Shown piece after piece: positions 1-11,779 of a DNA stretch of 64,000 bases; position 1 is the first letter of the stretch; every line of letters starts with the position of its first letter. The stretch lies in contig JACBWW010000004.1 of the NCBI GenBank assembly GCA_020086605.1, forward strand, positions 45,673,649-45,737,648, given 5' to 3'. The notes beneath the pieces are model-generated. The model did no database searches and was not told where the DNA came from. It saw only the letters and a list, made by a program, of their open reading frames with translations. The stretch comes from Lanius collurio. Its lineage: Eukaryota > Chordata > Aves > Passeriformes > Laniidae. A program made the position numbers and the translations under genes.

Positions 1-2614
1 TATTCAGCTAACCTGTCTTGGGAGCAAACATGTTTCCTTTATTCCTTTATTTTTAAAAATCTGATTAAAACTGTCTTTGATGTCAATTTTAGTTGTTGTT
101 ATCTGTGTGTGCTACTGTAGGGTCACAGAGTTATCCAGCAGCCAAGATTGTTGTGGTGAAGCCCAGACTGGGAGCTTGAATTTTGCAGACCTCTCAAAAG
201 CTTCCATTTCTTTCTTTCTCTATATATTCTTTTGCCTGCTTATAATCTATATACTGCAGGATCAGAGGGATTGTTTTGATCTTATATTCATTACCAGTCA
301 TTAAAACCGTTCAAGTTTTTGCTTGTACTTTTGTAGCTGAAAATTTCAGGTTCTGTTGATGACAAACTGCTGGTGCACAAACATCTACTACACAAAAGGT
401 TTTTTTTAAAAAAAGAGAAGTTTTTGCTGGAATAGCCCCTATTTCAAAGATGTTTGTCTTGCTCATACAAGACTACTAAAGATAAACATACTAGCTAATT
501 GCTCTTATCCACATGTTGGGGGAATGTTTTAACTGTGAAGCTGTGGAGAATGACTCAGTATATGTGACTTTCTGGCCTAACAGCAGTCATCCCTCCAGGA
601 TACAAGAGATTGGGCTGCAGAAGCTGAAGTTTCAAGTTCTGTTTCAAGCCAGAAAGAATATAAATTCTTTGAGTCTGGACCTTTTGCAATACACAACTGT
701 CTGCTATCCAAATGTATTTCACAAAGCATTACTCTGAGTAGCTGAGGGTGGAAGGTTAGCTCCCTGCTCAAACAGAGTCAGTCACATCAGCAACCTGTTC
801 CAGCATTTGATCACCCTTAAAGTAAAAAAAAAAAAAAGGCAAAATCAACCCAACAAACCCACCAAAAAAATAAAACCCAGGAAAACTAAACCAAGATTTT
901 AAAAATGCTGAAACAGAATTTCCTGTATTTCACCTCAGCTCATTTCTTCTTGTCCTTTCACTGGACATCAATGAGAAGAGTTTTGCTTTGTCTCCTCCCT
1001 GCATCCCTATGGGAATTCTAACACAGTTTTACCTATTTCATTGGAAAGAGATGAGGAAATTGTGTGGGATGTCTGGGTGCCTGTGATGCCCTGCTGTTTA
1101 TTTTCAGAAGAAGCCTTGGGAGAATTCACTTACTCTCTGATACAAGAACAAGAGGCATTGCCTGGCTCAGGCTATGAGCCACAAATTGCTGGAAGCTGGA
1201 ACTACACAGTACATAAATATAACTGTGCTTGGTTTGCTCCTATATCTTCTCACAGACTTTGGTTACTGAGCTCTGTTAGGGATAGGACTTTGAATAAAAT
1301 TGGGTTTTGGCATGACTTGGTACATCTACTTTTTCTTTCTAATACTTTTGAGACGTTTCAGAGGGATAGATGTCCTCCTACAGGAAAGAAAAATTGCTCC
1401 TAGATGTTTATCTTGAAGCTTGATTATTATAATTGTAAATAAAGGCTAATATGCACGTATTATAACTCAGGTCTTGTTTGCTTTTTATAGAGTGTGAAAT
1501 GAGCTTCCACTTGTAATTGCAGGTTTTCTTGATTGATGTGAAACTATTTTTTCTGTAAGCAGATACTTCTCAGTTTCTAGCTTTGTTCAAAGTATGAATA
1601 AAAAAAAACAGTCTGGAAAAAAAATCAAATTACAAAGAGGTTCATTTCCTCATGCCTCAGGACAGCAAGAACTTCTGAGTTAGGAAATTACATGCCCTTA
1701 ACATGACTGTTGACTCTTGCATTGAATGAAAGCTGTACATCAAGAGGGATCTCTCATAACATGATTACAGCACATATTCTCCTTGGAAGATACAAGGCAC
1801 TTCCCCCCTGGGTCCTGCTTATGAATTTTTACAGCTTGGAGAACTGCAAATGGGCTTGAGAGGAAAGTGTATCTGTGACCAATGGAAACATAAAAGGGGA
1901 AGAAAAGTTGCAAGGCTTCACAGACCTCCTGAAATTTCATGTCCCTGTGCATCAAAGGCTTCACCTCCTTTCTGAAAGATGTTGTTTTTATTATTGCACA
2001 CAATACTGCATCCCTTGGGATCAATTCTGCCAGCTATCAATAGAATTATTTATATACAAAACTTGCCAGGTTAGCAAAGGCACAAGAATGCAGCTGGTCA
2101 TTAAAGAGGTGAGTGCATTTTAATGTACTATATACTGTGCCTTCCAGTGAGAACCAGGACTCCTTTACTTGCTGTGGCCTCTGTGTTCAGAGGCTGGGTT
2201 TGATTCTGAGCAGGAGAGCATTTCTTCAACTCTACTGTCTTGGCTAAGTGACTTCATACAGTCCTGAAAGTGCTAATTTGTAAAGTAAATTCATTTCAGT
2301 ACAAAAGTGTTCTGTTACCTCGGTAGGCTGAAATTAAGTTTTACGTGTTCAAAACAACACAGCTTTTTTCAGTCTGATGTATTCCCTATTTATTTCTGCT
2401 ACCACTGTTGTCATTGCATCCAGTCTGTCTGTATATAAACAGTTGTAAACACTTCTTACCATTTTTTCCAGTACTGTGAATTGTCTTGAAGGCACATGGG
2501 ATAGATAGAAAGAGGAAAATAAGAGATTTTCCATATGGTCTGAATAGTATATGGTATTTTAAGAAGGATATTTTTCATTTATGTCCATTCAGCTCTTTGA
2601 ATTTCAATCTTTAA
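1..2614. other. Noncoding unique DNA, no gene seen
   Basis: AT-rich sequence with no credible exon. The longest open frame (1041-1403, 120 codons) has no recognisable domain. An AATAAA hexamer lies at 1438-1443 in AT-rich DNA; without an upstream gene it is most likely chance. A GAG|GTGAGT donor-like site occurs at 2109, but no convincing polypyrimidine-AG acceptor precedes it. An A/C-rich tract at 824-893 is listed separately. Confidence 0.6.
824..893 (+). repeat. A/C-rich low-complexity tract
   Basis: A run of 14 A is followed by interrupted A-rich DNA with CCC and ACC islands (AACCCAACAAACCCACC and similar). The same texture recurs at 21561-21600, 35724-35766, 49978-50032, 52765-52810 and 56585-56630, and in reverse complement at 34503-34563. 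It could be a decayed poly(A) tail of a retroposed sequence or an independently grown simple repeat. Confidence 0.7.
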
Positions 2615-2722
2615 ATCATTACCTTTTCTCTCAGGACTGCTGTGAGGCTTAATTCATTAATGTCCATAGAGTGCTTTGAAATCTTTAGATAAAAGAGATT
2701 ATAGAAGTGGAAAATATTAAAG
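2615..2722 (+). repeat. Ancient SINE/LINE-tail-like remnant (MIR/CORE-type)
   Basis: The order of words CAGGACTGCTGTGAGGCTTAA, then GTGCTTTGAAATC, then TAGATAAAAG, then ATAGAAGTGGAAAATATT follows the 3' portion of old amniote interspersed repeats, whose usual form has GTGAGG, GCGCTTTGAGATC, GGATGAAAGG and ATAGAAGTGCAAAGTATT in that order. The copy is diverged and has no flanking duplications. I recognise the pattern from memory; assigning it to MIR, MIR3 or an L2/L3 tail needs a repeat-library search. Confidence 0.55.
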
Positions 2723-3198
2723 CAAAAATGTGAACTCACAACCTCTCTCTTCCTTTCCACACCTGTTCATGAAGATCTTTATAATCATATAAACTTATCT
2801 TAGAATCAAGGCAAATATATTTTCCTTTGATGTACAGATAACATGAGGTTGCAAATGCCCATTTTTAAAAGAATCTTTTTCATATTAACAAAGATAATGT
2901 AAAAACTTCTTAGCAATGTTTTTAATCTTCTGTTCTGTGCTTCCCCAATTAAAAATGTGGTCCTGGTTATATCCAGCTGAATCTTGTAGGACTGCATCAG
3001 TGCTGAAGGATTCACACTGTTCTCACCACAGACTCACACTAGGAAAACAGAAGTTCCTCTATCAGGTTTATCTCACTTCAGACTGTAAAATATCTGGCAT
3101 AATACAATCTTTTCAAAACACATAATTTGTTTTCTAAATGGGAACCATCTTCTCTATCCTAACATCTGCATCAGTTTCTGTAAAGCAGATTCCTCATT

Positions 3199-3320
3199 TT
3201 CATAGGATGATTGGATAATTCAGGTTAGAATGGCCTCAGAAGATCTCTAGTCCAAACTTTTGCTCCAAGCCAGGAGATCAGATTTCTCAGGGATTTATCC
3301 TGGCACAGAATATATTTGCC
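3199..3320 (-). mobile_element. CR1 LINE 3'-end fragment, minus orientation
   Basis: Read on the + strand it runs TTTCATAGGATGATTGG, TCAGGTTAGAATGGCCTCAGAAG, ATCTCTAGTCCAAACTTTTGCTC, AAGCCAGGAGATCAG and CTCAGGGATTTATCC. This is the reverse complement of a chicken-repeat-1 3' region, whose usual minus-strand reading is ATAGAATCATAGAATGG, GGTTGGAAGGGACCT, ATCATCTAGTCCAACC and GCTCAGGGCTTTATCC. It is a typical 5'-truncated, strongly diverged copy. The inner boundary near 3320 is uncertain and no coding part is present. Confidence 0.75.
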
Positions 3321-4797
3321 AACCAACTTCTACCTGGAGCCACTAGATCATCCATGAACTCAGCTGCTTCTGTTTCCATCTCTGTAGCCATAAGATTACC
3401 CATGGGAGTTCTCAGTAACTTCTTTTTCCCTGGAAAGAAAATTGGAAGAGGGGAGAGCAAGGTAATAACTGTTAATAAGTCTAAGGGAACAGTAAGTAAC
3501 CCTTTTTGAGACCTTGGAGTACACATGTTTAAGGACAGAGAGCGAGGAAATAAGGATTGCCACCTCAGCTTCTTGGTTTGGATATTGGAAGTCCCATTCT
3601 TCAGGTTTGTTAAAAGAACAAATTGCCTTTTTGCTGAAGCCACTAACTAAAATCTGTGGAAAGCTGCTTTTTCCAGGCATTTGTAATCACCCTCTTGATC
3701 CACGTGAGGCGTCCCATACTATCTTTCACTGTCTCCCAGAGGAAAGGCTCAGTTTCCTGTCTTCTGAGTCATCATGAAAAGACAGACCTGCAGCAGAAGG
3801 TTTCAGTTTTCTCTCCGGTGCCGATCTTACAGCTCCCAGCTGGGCAATGCTTTGTGGTATTGCAATTTTTACCGACAATAGGATGGAGAAGTCTTTATCA
3901 GCAGGGAAAAACCCTACCATCCTAAATTCAATGCTTAGTTACAACATTCCAGATATCCAGATTGTCCAAGACAGAGAAGCTAGTCATGTTTTCAAAAAGA
4001 TACTGTTGTAGTGTCTCTCATCTTCCCGTTGGTGTTCATATTCATTTCTGACAAGAGCCAATGTATTTCAAAAATTCTCCTTTCTGCTGCTGCTGTGACA
4101 TTAACCTGCTCTTCCAGTTCAGCCATTTAAAGTCAGTGGCAAGTCTAGGGACCTCTTTATTTGCAGACAGAGCAGATATCTACAAGCCAGTTGTGGAGAG
4201 TAGCTAGTTTCAACCTATATTTAAATATTCAAATAAGCATGTGGTTATTCAGATTTCTCTTTAAACTTCAGGTCTCAAAGTTTCTCCTGTATTACATAGG
4301 CATGTGTTGATATAGTTTGGAATTTTGAGTTGACTGTAATATTGCTACTAGATATTAGACTACAGTTGTTTTACCACCACTTCATCCTCAAAGGAGAATT
4401 AATCATTGACTTAACTAGAAGGCTAATATGAATGATTGTGTTGTTATGCATATGTTTATTTATTTAACTTTTTCAGCCTTCTAGGTCCCTTTTGAAAACA
4501 AGTTTAGCCAACCAAATGTAACAAGCTTTTACTTGAGAGTGTATAAATGTTAAGTAAACAAAACAATCTTGCTGCTTATGCTTGCAGTATTCAGCTTCAT
4601 TAAACATGTTAGTACGCGGTCTACGGCCTTTTGCAGGATACGTGACTAACTTGTCAGACACATTCAGATAAAAGACGACACAGAAAATGTGTTTTGGAGA
4701 ACTTGTTTGAGTGTAGCTCTCCCAAGGCACTCTCAAGGTGTCCTGTTGAAGCAAAACAGAGATCTCAAATCTTGAAAACTGTGAGGAGAAAAATGAC
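3321..4797. other. Noncoding unique DNA, no gene seen
   Basis: Mixed AT-rich sequence. Overlapping open frames on both strands around 3290-3925 have no recognisable domain and contradict each other. Nothing else stood out. Confidence 0.55.
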
Positions 4798-5341
4798 TGT
4801 TGTGGTTTAACCTCAGCCAGCAGCCAAGCCCCTCACAGCCACTCTCTCACTTCCCCAGCAGTGGGATCGGGGAGAGAATCAGAAGAGTAAAAACTCGTTG
4901 GTTGAGATAAAGACAGTTTCTTAGGAAGAGCAACACTATGCACACAAGGAAAGCAAAACAAGAATTAATTGACTGCTTCCCATGGGTAGACAGGTGTTCA
5001 GTCACCTCCAGGAGAGCAGGGCCCTATTATGAGCAATAGTTATTTGGGAGGACAAACACCATCACACAAACATAGCCCTTCCTCCTTCTTGCCCCCACTT
5101 TATATCCTGAACTTGATGTCAAATGGTCTGGAATATCCCTTTTGTCAGCTGGGGTCACCTGTCCTGGCTGTGTCTCCTCCCAAACCCCCAACTTCCTCAC
5201 GAGCATGGCTGCACAAAAAGCAGGGAAGGCCTTGTCTCTGTGTGAGCCCTGCTCAGCCATAACAAAAACATCTCTATATTATCAATATTACTATTAATAT
5301 CTATATTATTGTGCATTCAGCACAAATCCAAAATACAGCTC
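4798..5341 (+). mobile_element. Endogenous retrovirus LTR fragment, 3'-truncated
   Basis: It starts with TGTTGTGGTTTAACC and continues through CAGCCAGCAGCCAAGC, GTGGGATCGGGGAGAGAATC, AGAAGAGTAAAAACTCG and TTGGTTGAGATAA, the 5' part of a well-known avian LTR family. A TTTATAT box lies at 5099-5105. Further on come GGTCTGGAATATCCCTTTTG, GTCAGCTGGGGTCA and GCACAAATCCAAAATACAGC. The match stops at about 5341, short of the family's CAGCACA-type 3' end, so the copy is 3'-truncated. No retroviral coding sequence adjoins it. I believe the family is ERVL-like, but the class is from memory. Confidence 0.85.
5099..5105 (+). promoter_or_regulatory. Relic TATA box of the LTR
   Basis: TTTATAT sits about 300 bases into the LTR and is followed by CCTGAACTTGATGTCAAATGG. 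In family members as I remember them this spot carries a TGACGTCA-type (CRE) site; here it reads TGATGTCA, one change away. Activity is unlikely in a truncated, diverged copy. Confidence 0.35.
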
Positions 5342-7293
5342 ACCTCAAGCCTAACTAAATGCTTGCAAAGGTGTTTCATTGTTGTAGTGAGTGACCATGG
5401 AAGATGCCAGCTGTTCATGGATACAGGCCATGGAGAAAGTCAGTTACTTGGAAGAAATAAACATTCTAACCATGGAAATACAGACTGACAACTCTGGGGA
5501 TGACAGAGATGCGAGCTAACAATAACAACAGTTGATAGAGAATTGTCCTAGAATATTTACACTGAAATATAAGGCACTGTGAAATAAATTCTTAGTCTTT
5601 AGGAGCCATGAGTGAGGAATCCACATATTTCTTACCAAGGAGGTCCAGGTACATACCTCTTAACAAGTACAGGGGACATAATTCTTAGAGAACAGCTGTC
5701 CTTTCTCTTTTAAAGCTGTCATTTAAATTTAGTGTTTGAACTTTCTCTAAATGGTTTTCAGATCACAGGAGAGGTAAATGGGTGAAACAGCTTCTAGGAT
5801 ATTATATACCTGTTGCATAAATTCTTTTTCCAAACCTAAATATTATTCAAAGAAATCTTCATATTTAAAAAGGAAAACCAATCCCCCCCATGCCAAAGAA
5901 CACAATAAAGAATGATAGCACCTGGTTGTACTAAAGGAAACATATTAGCTATCTCAAGAGTTAATCTTTCAAAGATTTGATTGGGTTTCAGAGAGGTAAA
6001 TAGATTTTAAAGATGCATTCTATCCCCAAAAGCAACAATTTCTCTTAATGTACATGCATTATACAATAACATCTTAAAAATGCAAAAGAAGACATTTTTA
6101 AGAATTCATTGCCTAAAGTCAGAACTTTTATGAACATTCAAATTGATTAGCTACTGCCAAAAAGCTAAAAGGTACATAACAGAGCCTGAAAAATTAATGA
6201 AAGCTTTGCTAATGTAGTTTAATATCTCTGTTTCTTTGCTATCAAGACACTCCTACCATTGCAGCCATCAGTTTTGTAGCAGAATGTTTTACCAGACCCT
6301 GCAGCAGACACACAGACAAATGAACTCAACATTGTCCTCAAAAGTCTGTGAAAACACCTTAGGAAATGTTGACTCTTACAGTCTATGGATCAAAGCTGAA
6401 TTATGTGAAGCTAAATTATTTAAATTCTTCAGATGATGAATTGCATGTAGCTCTTCACTAATGTTTTGTTTTCTAATTATGAAACATTTTTCACTTGCAA
6501 TAAAAACTAGTTCTTTAGGAGAAAGAATAATATTCAGTATTTTTAGGCATCTTTTAATGTGTTAGAACTGAACTTTCTCTGACATTTAGCAGTGTCAGGA
6601 AAAAGGCACTTGCAAAGGAAGCCTCATATTTCTAAATGCTTATGGCAAAGACTGGGTTTATGACATCACAAGTTCCACAGCATTTAAGAAGACTTGTATT
6701 GCAGTGGTGATTAAAATGCCACAGGCCAGATCCTGCCGTCCTTGCAGAGATCACAACTCCAAAGCACGGCCAGTGTCAGTGTGCACTCAGTCACCGAGGA
6801 CTTGGTACCTCTGAGTTCCAGCTAAGATGAAGGGCTTGTTTAGTACAACTTCTGTGGAATTTGGGGTAAAAGGCAGTCTTTGATTTAACACATTTACAGA
6901 GCATGGCTGGCATTTAGACTTTATCTTCTGGGAGCCTGGTGTACTTCCACAGTAGCAAGGTGGGCTTAGATGACATAAACCTGACAAATTCAGGAGTCCC
7001 AAGTCTCAGGTTGCTGCTCCTACCCCACAATCTTTTCCTTTCTGTGAACATACTAAATGGCTTTTTCATAGGAATTGTACTGGGATTTGATTGACATTAT
7101 CCCTGGACTAAAGGTGTGCATTTAAAGCGCTTGCTTCTGATTTTTATAGGACAATGACTGTTACCTTTGGTTATGTATGGACTCATAATAAGAGAATTAT
7201 TTCTGTGTTAATGTCCAATGAGAACTTGGACTCTGATCATTATCTTTTTAGAGTCCAAGGATGTAACTTTACACATGATTACTTTTACCTATC
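5342..7293. other. A-rich noncoding DNA
   Basis: Unique sequence in which the + strand is visibly A-rich (for example 5460-5560 and 5800-6200), unlike the T-rich DNA further on. No repeat family, exon or promoter was recognised. Confidence 0.5.
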
Positions 7294-7671
7294 NNNNNNN
7301 NNNNNNNNNNNNNNNNNNNNNNNNNNNNNNNNNNNNNNNNNNNNNNNNNNNNNNNNNNNNNNNNNNNNNNNNNNNNNNNNNNNNNNNNNNNNNNNNNNNN
7401 NNNNNNNNNNNNNNNNNNNNNNNNNNNNNNNNNNNNNNNNNNNNNNNNNNNNNNNNNNNNNNNNNNNNNNNNNNNNNNNNNNNNNNNNNNNNNNNNNNNN
7501 NNNNNNNNNNNNNNNNNNNNNNNNNNNNNNNNNNNNNNNNNNNNNNNNNNNNNNNNNNNNNNNNNNNNNNNNNNNNNNNNNNNNNNNNNNNNNNNNNNNN
7601 NNNNNNNNNNNNNNNNNNNNNNNNNNNNNNNNNNNNNNNNNNNNNNNNNNNNNNNNNNNNNNNNNNNNNNN
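7294..7671. other. Assembly gap (378 N)
   Basis: Uninterrupted run of N. The open frames that appear to cross it (7154-7684 and 7218-7718) are artefacts of translating N. The flanks are ordinary AT-rich DNA with no repeat or GC-rich edge that would explain the break. The length is not a round placeholder number, so it may be an estimate from read pairs. Confidence 0.99.
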
Positions 7672-8362
7672 CCTTACGGTTTAAATTTGAGATTATTAAT
7701 TCACCTGTGGTTCATTGAGAGTGTTAATGTGTTTAAACCGTGGTTAGGTGTAGGCTCTGAGCTCTTAGAGCTGTTCATTCATGGAGGATTTTCAGTCATA
7801 GCCCAGCTGGGTCTGGAGCCTGACTGGGGGCTTTGGATGCTGCTGTGATGGGAGAATGAGTTAACATTGATTTTGGGTCGCCTGGGTTTTTTGTTGGTTT
7901 CAGAGTCTCTGGCTATATGGTGATTACCCTGGCAAACCCTACCTTGTTTTTTTTCTTGAAGTTTTTGTTCTGTATTTAAGGCCAACTAATTGTTCTTAAA
8001 TTAAATTTGTTAATAAATCCATCTCTACAGTCAGATATGCCCAGAGATAAAAAGTGAGACTTCTTTTTACTGGAGATGGTAAGAATAAAATTCAGTGTAG
8101 ATATTCAGGAATGGTTTGCAGCTGCCTCAAAATGGTTCTTTAAGCTTCAGGATACATTTTTCCCCCCTCTCATTATTATTTTTTTAGTATATGAGGCTTA
8201 ATGTAGCTAACTTGGACAGTGACACTGAATACCTCCAACACATGGTCCTAGGTTGTAGGCATATACTAAGTACTACATGCAAATAAATCCTCACGTGCTT
8301 CCCTAGGGAGTCTGTTTCCATGATGGTTAAAGCTGGAATGCACAGGAACTTCCAGAGACTGC

Positions 8363-8400
8363 ACTTTTTCTTCTTCTTTTTCTTTTTTTTTTTTTTTTCC
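8363..8400 (+). repeat. Pyrimidine / poly(T) tract
   Basis: Interrupted CTTTTTCTTCTTC stretch ending in 16 T (8383-8398). No AG acceptor follows closely, so it is read as simple sequence and not as a splice tract. Confidence 0.8.
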
Positions 8401-8639
8401 TCTCTAGTTCAGAGGACCTTTCATGTTGTCCTTAGTTGCACTGGTTATGTCATGCTATTCCAGCATGGCATTACACGATGTGACTGATGCAGTCTCATGT
8501 GTCACATCACAGGGAAATCACTGGAGGGAAAAAGTTTTTTCTCTGTGGGACTTAAGGATATTTATAAAATTTGGGGTTTTTCTTTGCTTGTGATATTTGT
8601 TGCTAAGGTCAGAGGCCTTATATTGCCTTCAAGGTACCT

Positions 8640-8750
8640 ATCTCATTTCGTTGGCAATTTGCAGGTTTGAGGATCAGGAGGAGATTCTGGTTCAAAATAA
8701 AATTTGAAACCTCCTGTTTCTCTGTAAAATGGGTTAGATATGTTTTTAGA
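8640..8750 (+). repeat. Possible MIR-like remnant
   Basis: CTGTTTCTCTGTAAAATGGG at 8716-8735 resembles the MIR-type segment usually reading CAGTTTCCTCATCTGTAAAATGGG. The surrounding sequence matches too poorly to fix boundaries. This is a weak, memory-based call. Confidence 0.35.
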
Positions 8751-9586
8751 TTACTTTCAAATGGCAAAGCATAGCAGCACCACTGCAATCAGCTATATTC
8801 TTTCCTGTGCTCTTTAGAAGAAACAGAACTGGATTAATGACCTACTGCTTCATGGTGAGGAGCAGTGTGAGATCATTTGAAGTGATAGGCAAAAGCAGTA
8901 TTTCTACCTGTGGTCTTGTCAAGATTTTTGCCTAGGCATAACAAGGGACCTCAGCATGCAGAACAAGCATTTCCCCTGTGTTATGGGAAATGTATTTTCT
9001 ATGCTCTTTATTCTTCAGTAGTGGGAGAGTGTCTGATGATCTTCTTTTTTATTAATTCCTTTGTTACATTGGACACAGGTTTGGATTTTTTTTGGTGCTT
9101 ACCAGGCTTGTAGCAACATGCAGCTAAATATGTGCTGTTATACCATATTCAGCTAAGGTGGCTAAAATTGATTTAATATTTAGCCTCTTTAGTATAGAAT
9201 TCATTGTAATAAATCTGTTTTTCCTGGTGCCTGCATATTGAAGCCTGCGGATATTGATCCTACCTTACAAATTAACTCAGGAGACTCTTTGTCTCTTGTA
9301 GTAAACTTGTGCTTGTCAGTACAAAAAGAACAGCATTTTAAAGCTGGTTGACCTGCTAAGCTGTGATTTTGCTTTCTTTACCAAGTAATAATAGAACCTG
9401 TTTGTTCATGTATTTTCATGCTCAGGATTTTGGGAGGTGGCACACAGTAACTTTACAGACTATGGAGAAAGATCCCTGGGTCAGAGACCCCAGAAGAATA
9501 ATGGATTTGGCTTTAGATCTGGGACTTGAACCCTGGAAAGCTGAGTTTTGAGTTGATCCTTGCAGGCTTCAGTCAGTGTTGTTGCA

Positions 9587-9628
9587 GTACATCAACAAGC
9601 TGATGTTGTACATCAGCTCTGATGTACA
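9587..9628. repeat. Cluster of short inverted repeats (alternative hairpins)
   Basis: TGTACATCAG and CTGATGTACA form a perfect 10-base inverted repeat around a CT spacer (9607-9628). The left arm also pairs upstream: CTGATGT (9600-9606) with ACATCAG (9610-9616) around TGT. GTACATCA occurs in direct orientation at 9587-9594 and 9608-9615 and inverted at 9620-9627. The two hairpins share an arm and cannot form together. Function is unknown. Confidence 0.9.
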
Positions 9629-10348
9629 ATATTGTCATTCTGGGCTGGTTTTATGCAAGAAGTCCCAAAGGCAAGGTAACACTCTAAATAGGCATCAAAG
9701 TATTTTGAGAAAGGTTGGATGAGGAGTGTAGTATATTCAAAACATGTAATTATTGTATCAGTTCTGACTTGTGGCTCCTGGTGGTGGGCAAAGAACATCA
9801 ATAGCTATGTTTTCTTTCAAGCTGGTAAAAACTGCTTTTTTTCCCCCCCTCTTCTAGGTATTTGTTTGAATACATAGAAGAAGATGACAAGTGTGCATGG
9901 ATGATTTTACGTAATTAACACCTGCTAGATTTGCAAAAGGCAATTATCACTGCGAAGTGTTTACATTGATTTATGGGAGGAAGGTGGCCCATGAGAGGGA
10001 TGCTGATAATATCAACACAGTGGATTAAATGCACATTTACACCTTTATTGACATATAAATTATCTGTGCCAGGAATGCACTGAAAAGGCTGCTGATGGAG
10101 CAATAATGTGGCACAAACTACTGGGTTTGGATTCAGCTCTGTCATCCTTCTGTAAGGCACATACATGGAAACCTTCATCTGAGCTGCTATAGGATATAGA
10201 GGCTCACAGCATGGCTGCTTGTTAAGATAATGATGGCAAACAGGAATTTAGAAGGATGATAAAAAACATGGATGAGGTTTGAAGGAATTATCTCACCTTT
10301 TTTAAAAATTATTTTTAGATTTTTTTTGTTTATACTATGGATTTTTAG

Positions 10349-10464
10349 AGAAAGCCTAAAGAGGCTGGAAGAGTCTTTGTAGCAGGGAAATGGAACCTGG
10401 CTCTGAATCCACCCAACATCAGAAAAGAAAGACTGTGACACATGGACTGGAAGATCAAAAAAGG
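10349..10464 (+). other. Weak candidate exon (noncoding or UTR)
   Basis: A T-rich tract ends in TTTTTAG at 10342-10348, and 116 bases later AAAAAGG|GTAAGT (10465-10470) gives a near-consensus donor. No reading frame is open across the whole interval: frame 1 meets TGA, the others stop earlier. An ATG at 10390 opens MEPGSESTQHQKRKTVTHGL and reaches the donor. It could be a UTR or lncRNA exon, but such acceptor-donor pairs also occur by chance in DNA this T-rich. Confidence 0.15.
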
Positions 10465-11779
10465 GTAAGTGACAAAAGGTGGGAACACTTTCTGCTTAAA
10501 TTACTGAAGGAGATGCAAGTGGCAGAAGAGCTCCACATAATGCTTTTATCACTTGCACTTGCTATGCTCAGCCAGCTGTAGATCTCTTCTCCTGATTATA
10601 TGTTTTAGAAAATGTTTGTCTTCAGGCTTCTTCTAATGTATGGAGCAAAGAGCTGAGGGAAGGGGAAATTGTGATATGAGTGAAAGAAGGCAAAAATCTC
10701 TAGAATTCTGACTGTTTGTTGATGAGGAGACATACAGTGCAAATGAAGTATACTGACTCTTACTGAGTCTGGTCAGATTATTGATTTATTGTACGTTTAC
10801 CTTTTTTTCCTGTTGATGTCATTAGTAGAGTGGTTAGAAAAATGCTTTCTTGGTGTTTGGTGTTTTAATTTGCTGAGAATGTTGTACATTGCCAGTGCCC
10901 TCGTTTTCCTGGTGGTACTGTTTGCATTTTGCTGTAGTTGCCAGATGTTAAGTTTGGCTTGAATCAAAATGTACAGTGGAACGTGCTTAATGTCAGCTGT
11001 TGGCCCTTATTTTGCACAAGTGCTTTGTGGAAGCTCTGTGTGTTGAGGTGGTGTTGTGTTATCCCACCTTAATGAGTTGGTGCACTGAATTGACCTAAGT
11101 GAAGTTGTTGTCTCAGACTTAACTGTAGCTTGTGAACAACTGGGACTCCAAAGTTGTTTTGTTGGCACCAGTCAAGCAAAGTAAAACTTGACAGGTTTCT
11201 GCTGGATAAATCATTGATGTCGTTCGTCCTCCATGCAGAGCTGGTGGAGGATAGAAAATGCTGTGTTCAGCTCTGTGTGGAGAGCTCCTTTTCTCTGTGT
11301 GATTTTTATTTCAGTTGAAAAGTGAGTTGGAAAAAAAATTGACCATCAGCTATTATTTTGCTGTTCAACAGCCCTGTCTAATTTCAGGGAGAGGGAGGTT
11401 TGTGTCACAGTTTCATCAGGTCTGCTGAAGAATAAAAGTGGTTTCTATGTCACCCCATTAGAAATCTAAGCAGCCTGGAAAACTTTCAGAAAGTGGATAA
11501 AATGCAGCTGTTTGCTTGGAGAGAAATGGTAGTTGGGGAACATTTATTTGGGGAACAAAATAAAACTCCTGAATGTATTTTAATTGCACCAAGCATGATC
11601 TATTAACTGACAAGTTGCCAAGGTCTTCCTTCTACATTTTTCAAGGAAGCATTTTGGGACTGAAGTAAATCAATAAGGGTTGAAACAAAATCCTTCTATT
11701 GACTTAATTTCTGGAGGCTGCTAGAACACTTCTCCCCCCTCCCCCTCGTTAAGTGCATAACATTATACTGCATGTGGGG

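Larger units (their letters stand above)
7672..11779. other. T/G-leaning noncoding DNA, no gene supported
   Basis: Unique AT-rich DNA after the gap. From about 10.6 kb the + strand is clearly T-rich: in 10861-10920 I counted about 25 T against 9 A. One weak candidate exon is listed at 10349-10464. Otherwise only the pyrimidine tract, the MIR-like scrap and the hairpin cluster stand out. Confidence 0.5.

Noticed and set aside
1041..1403. 120-codon open frame
   Set aside because: No domain, no splice or promoter context; length is compatible with chance in 64 kb on six frames.
1438..1443. AATAAA polyadenylation signal
   Set aside because: Common hexamer in AT-rich DNA, with no supported transcript upstream.
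1875..2123. Frame ending at GAG|GTGAGT, possible exon
   Set aside because: Donor is acceptable but no polypyrimidine-AG acceptor precedes the frame and no domain is recognised.
7154..7718. Long frames crossing the gap
   Set aside because: They are open only because N codons are not stops.
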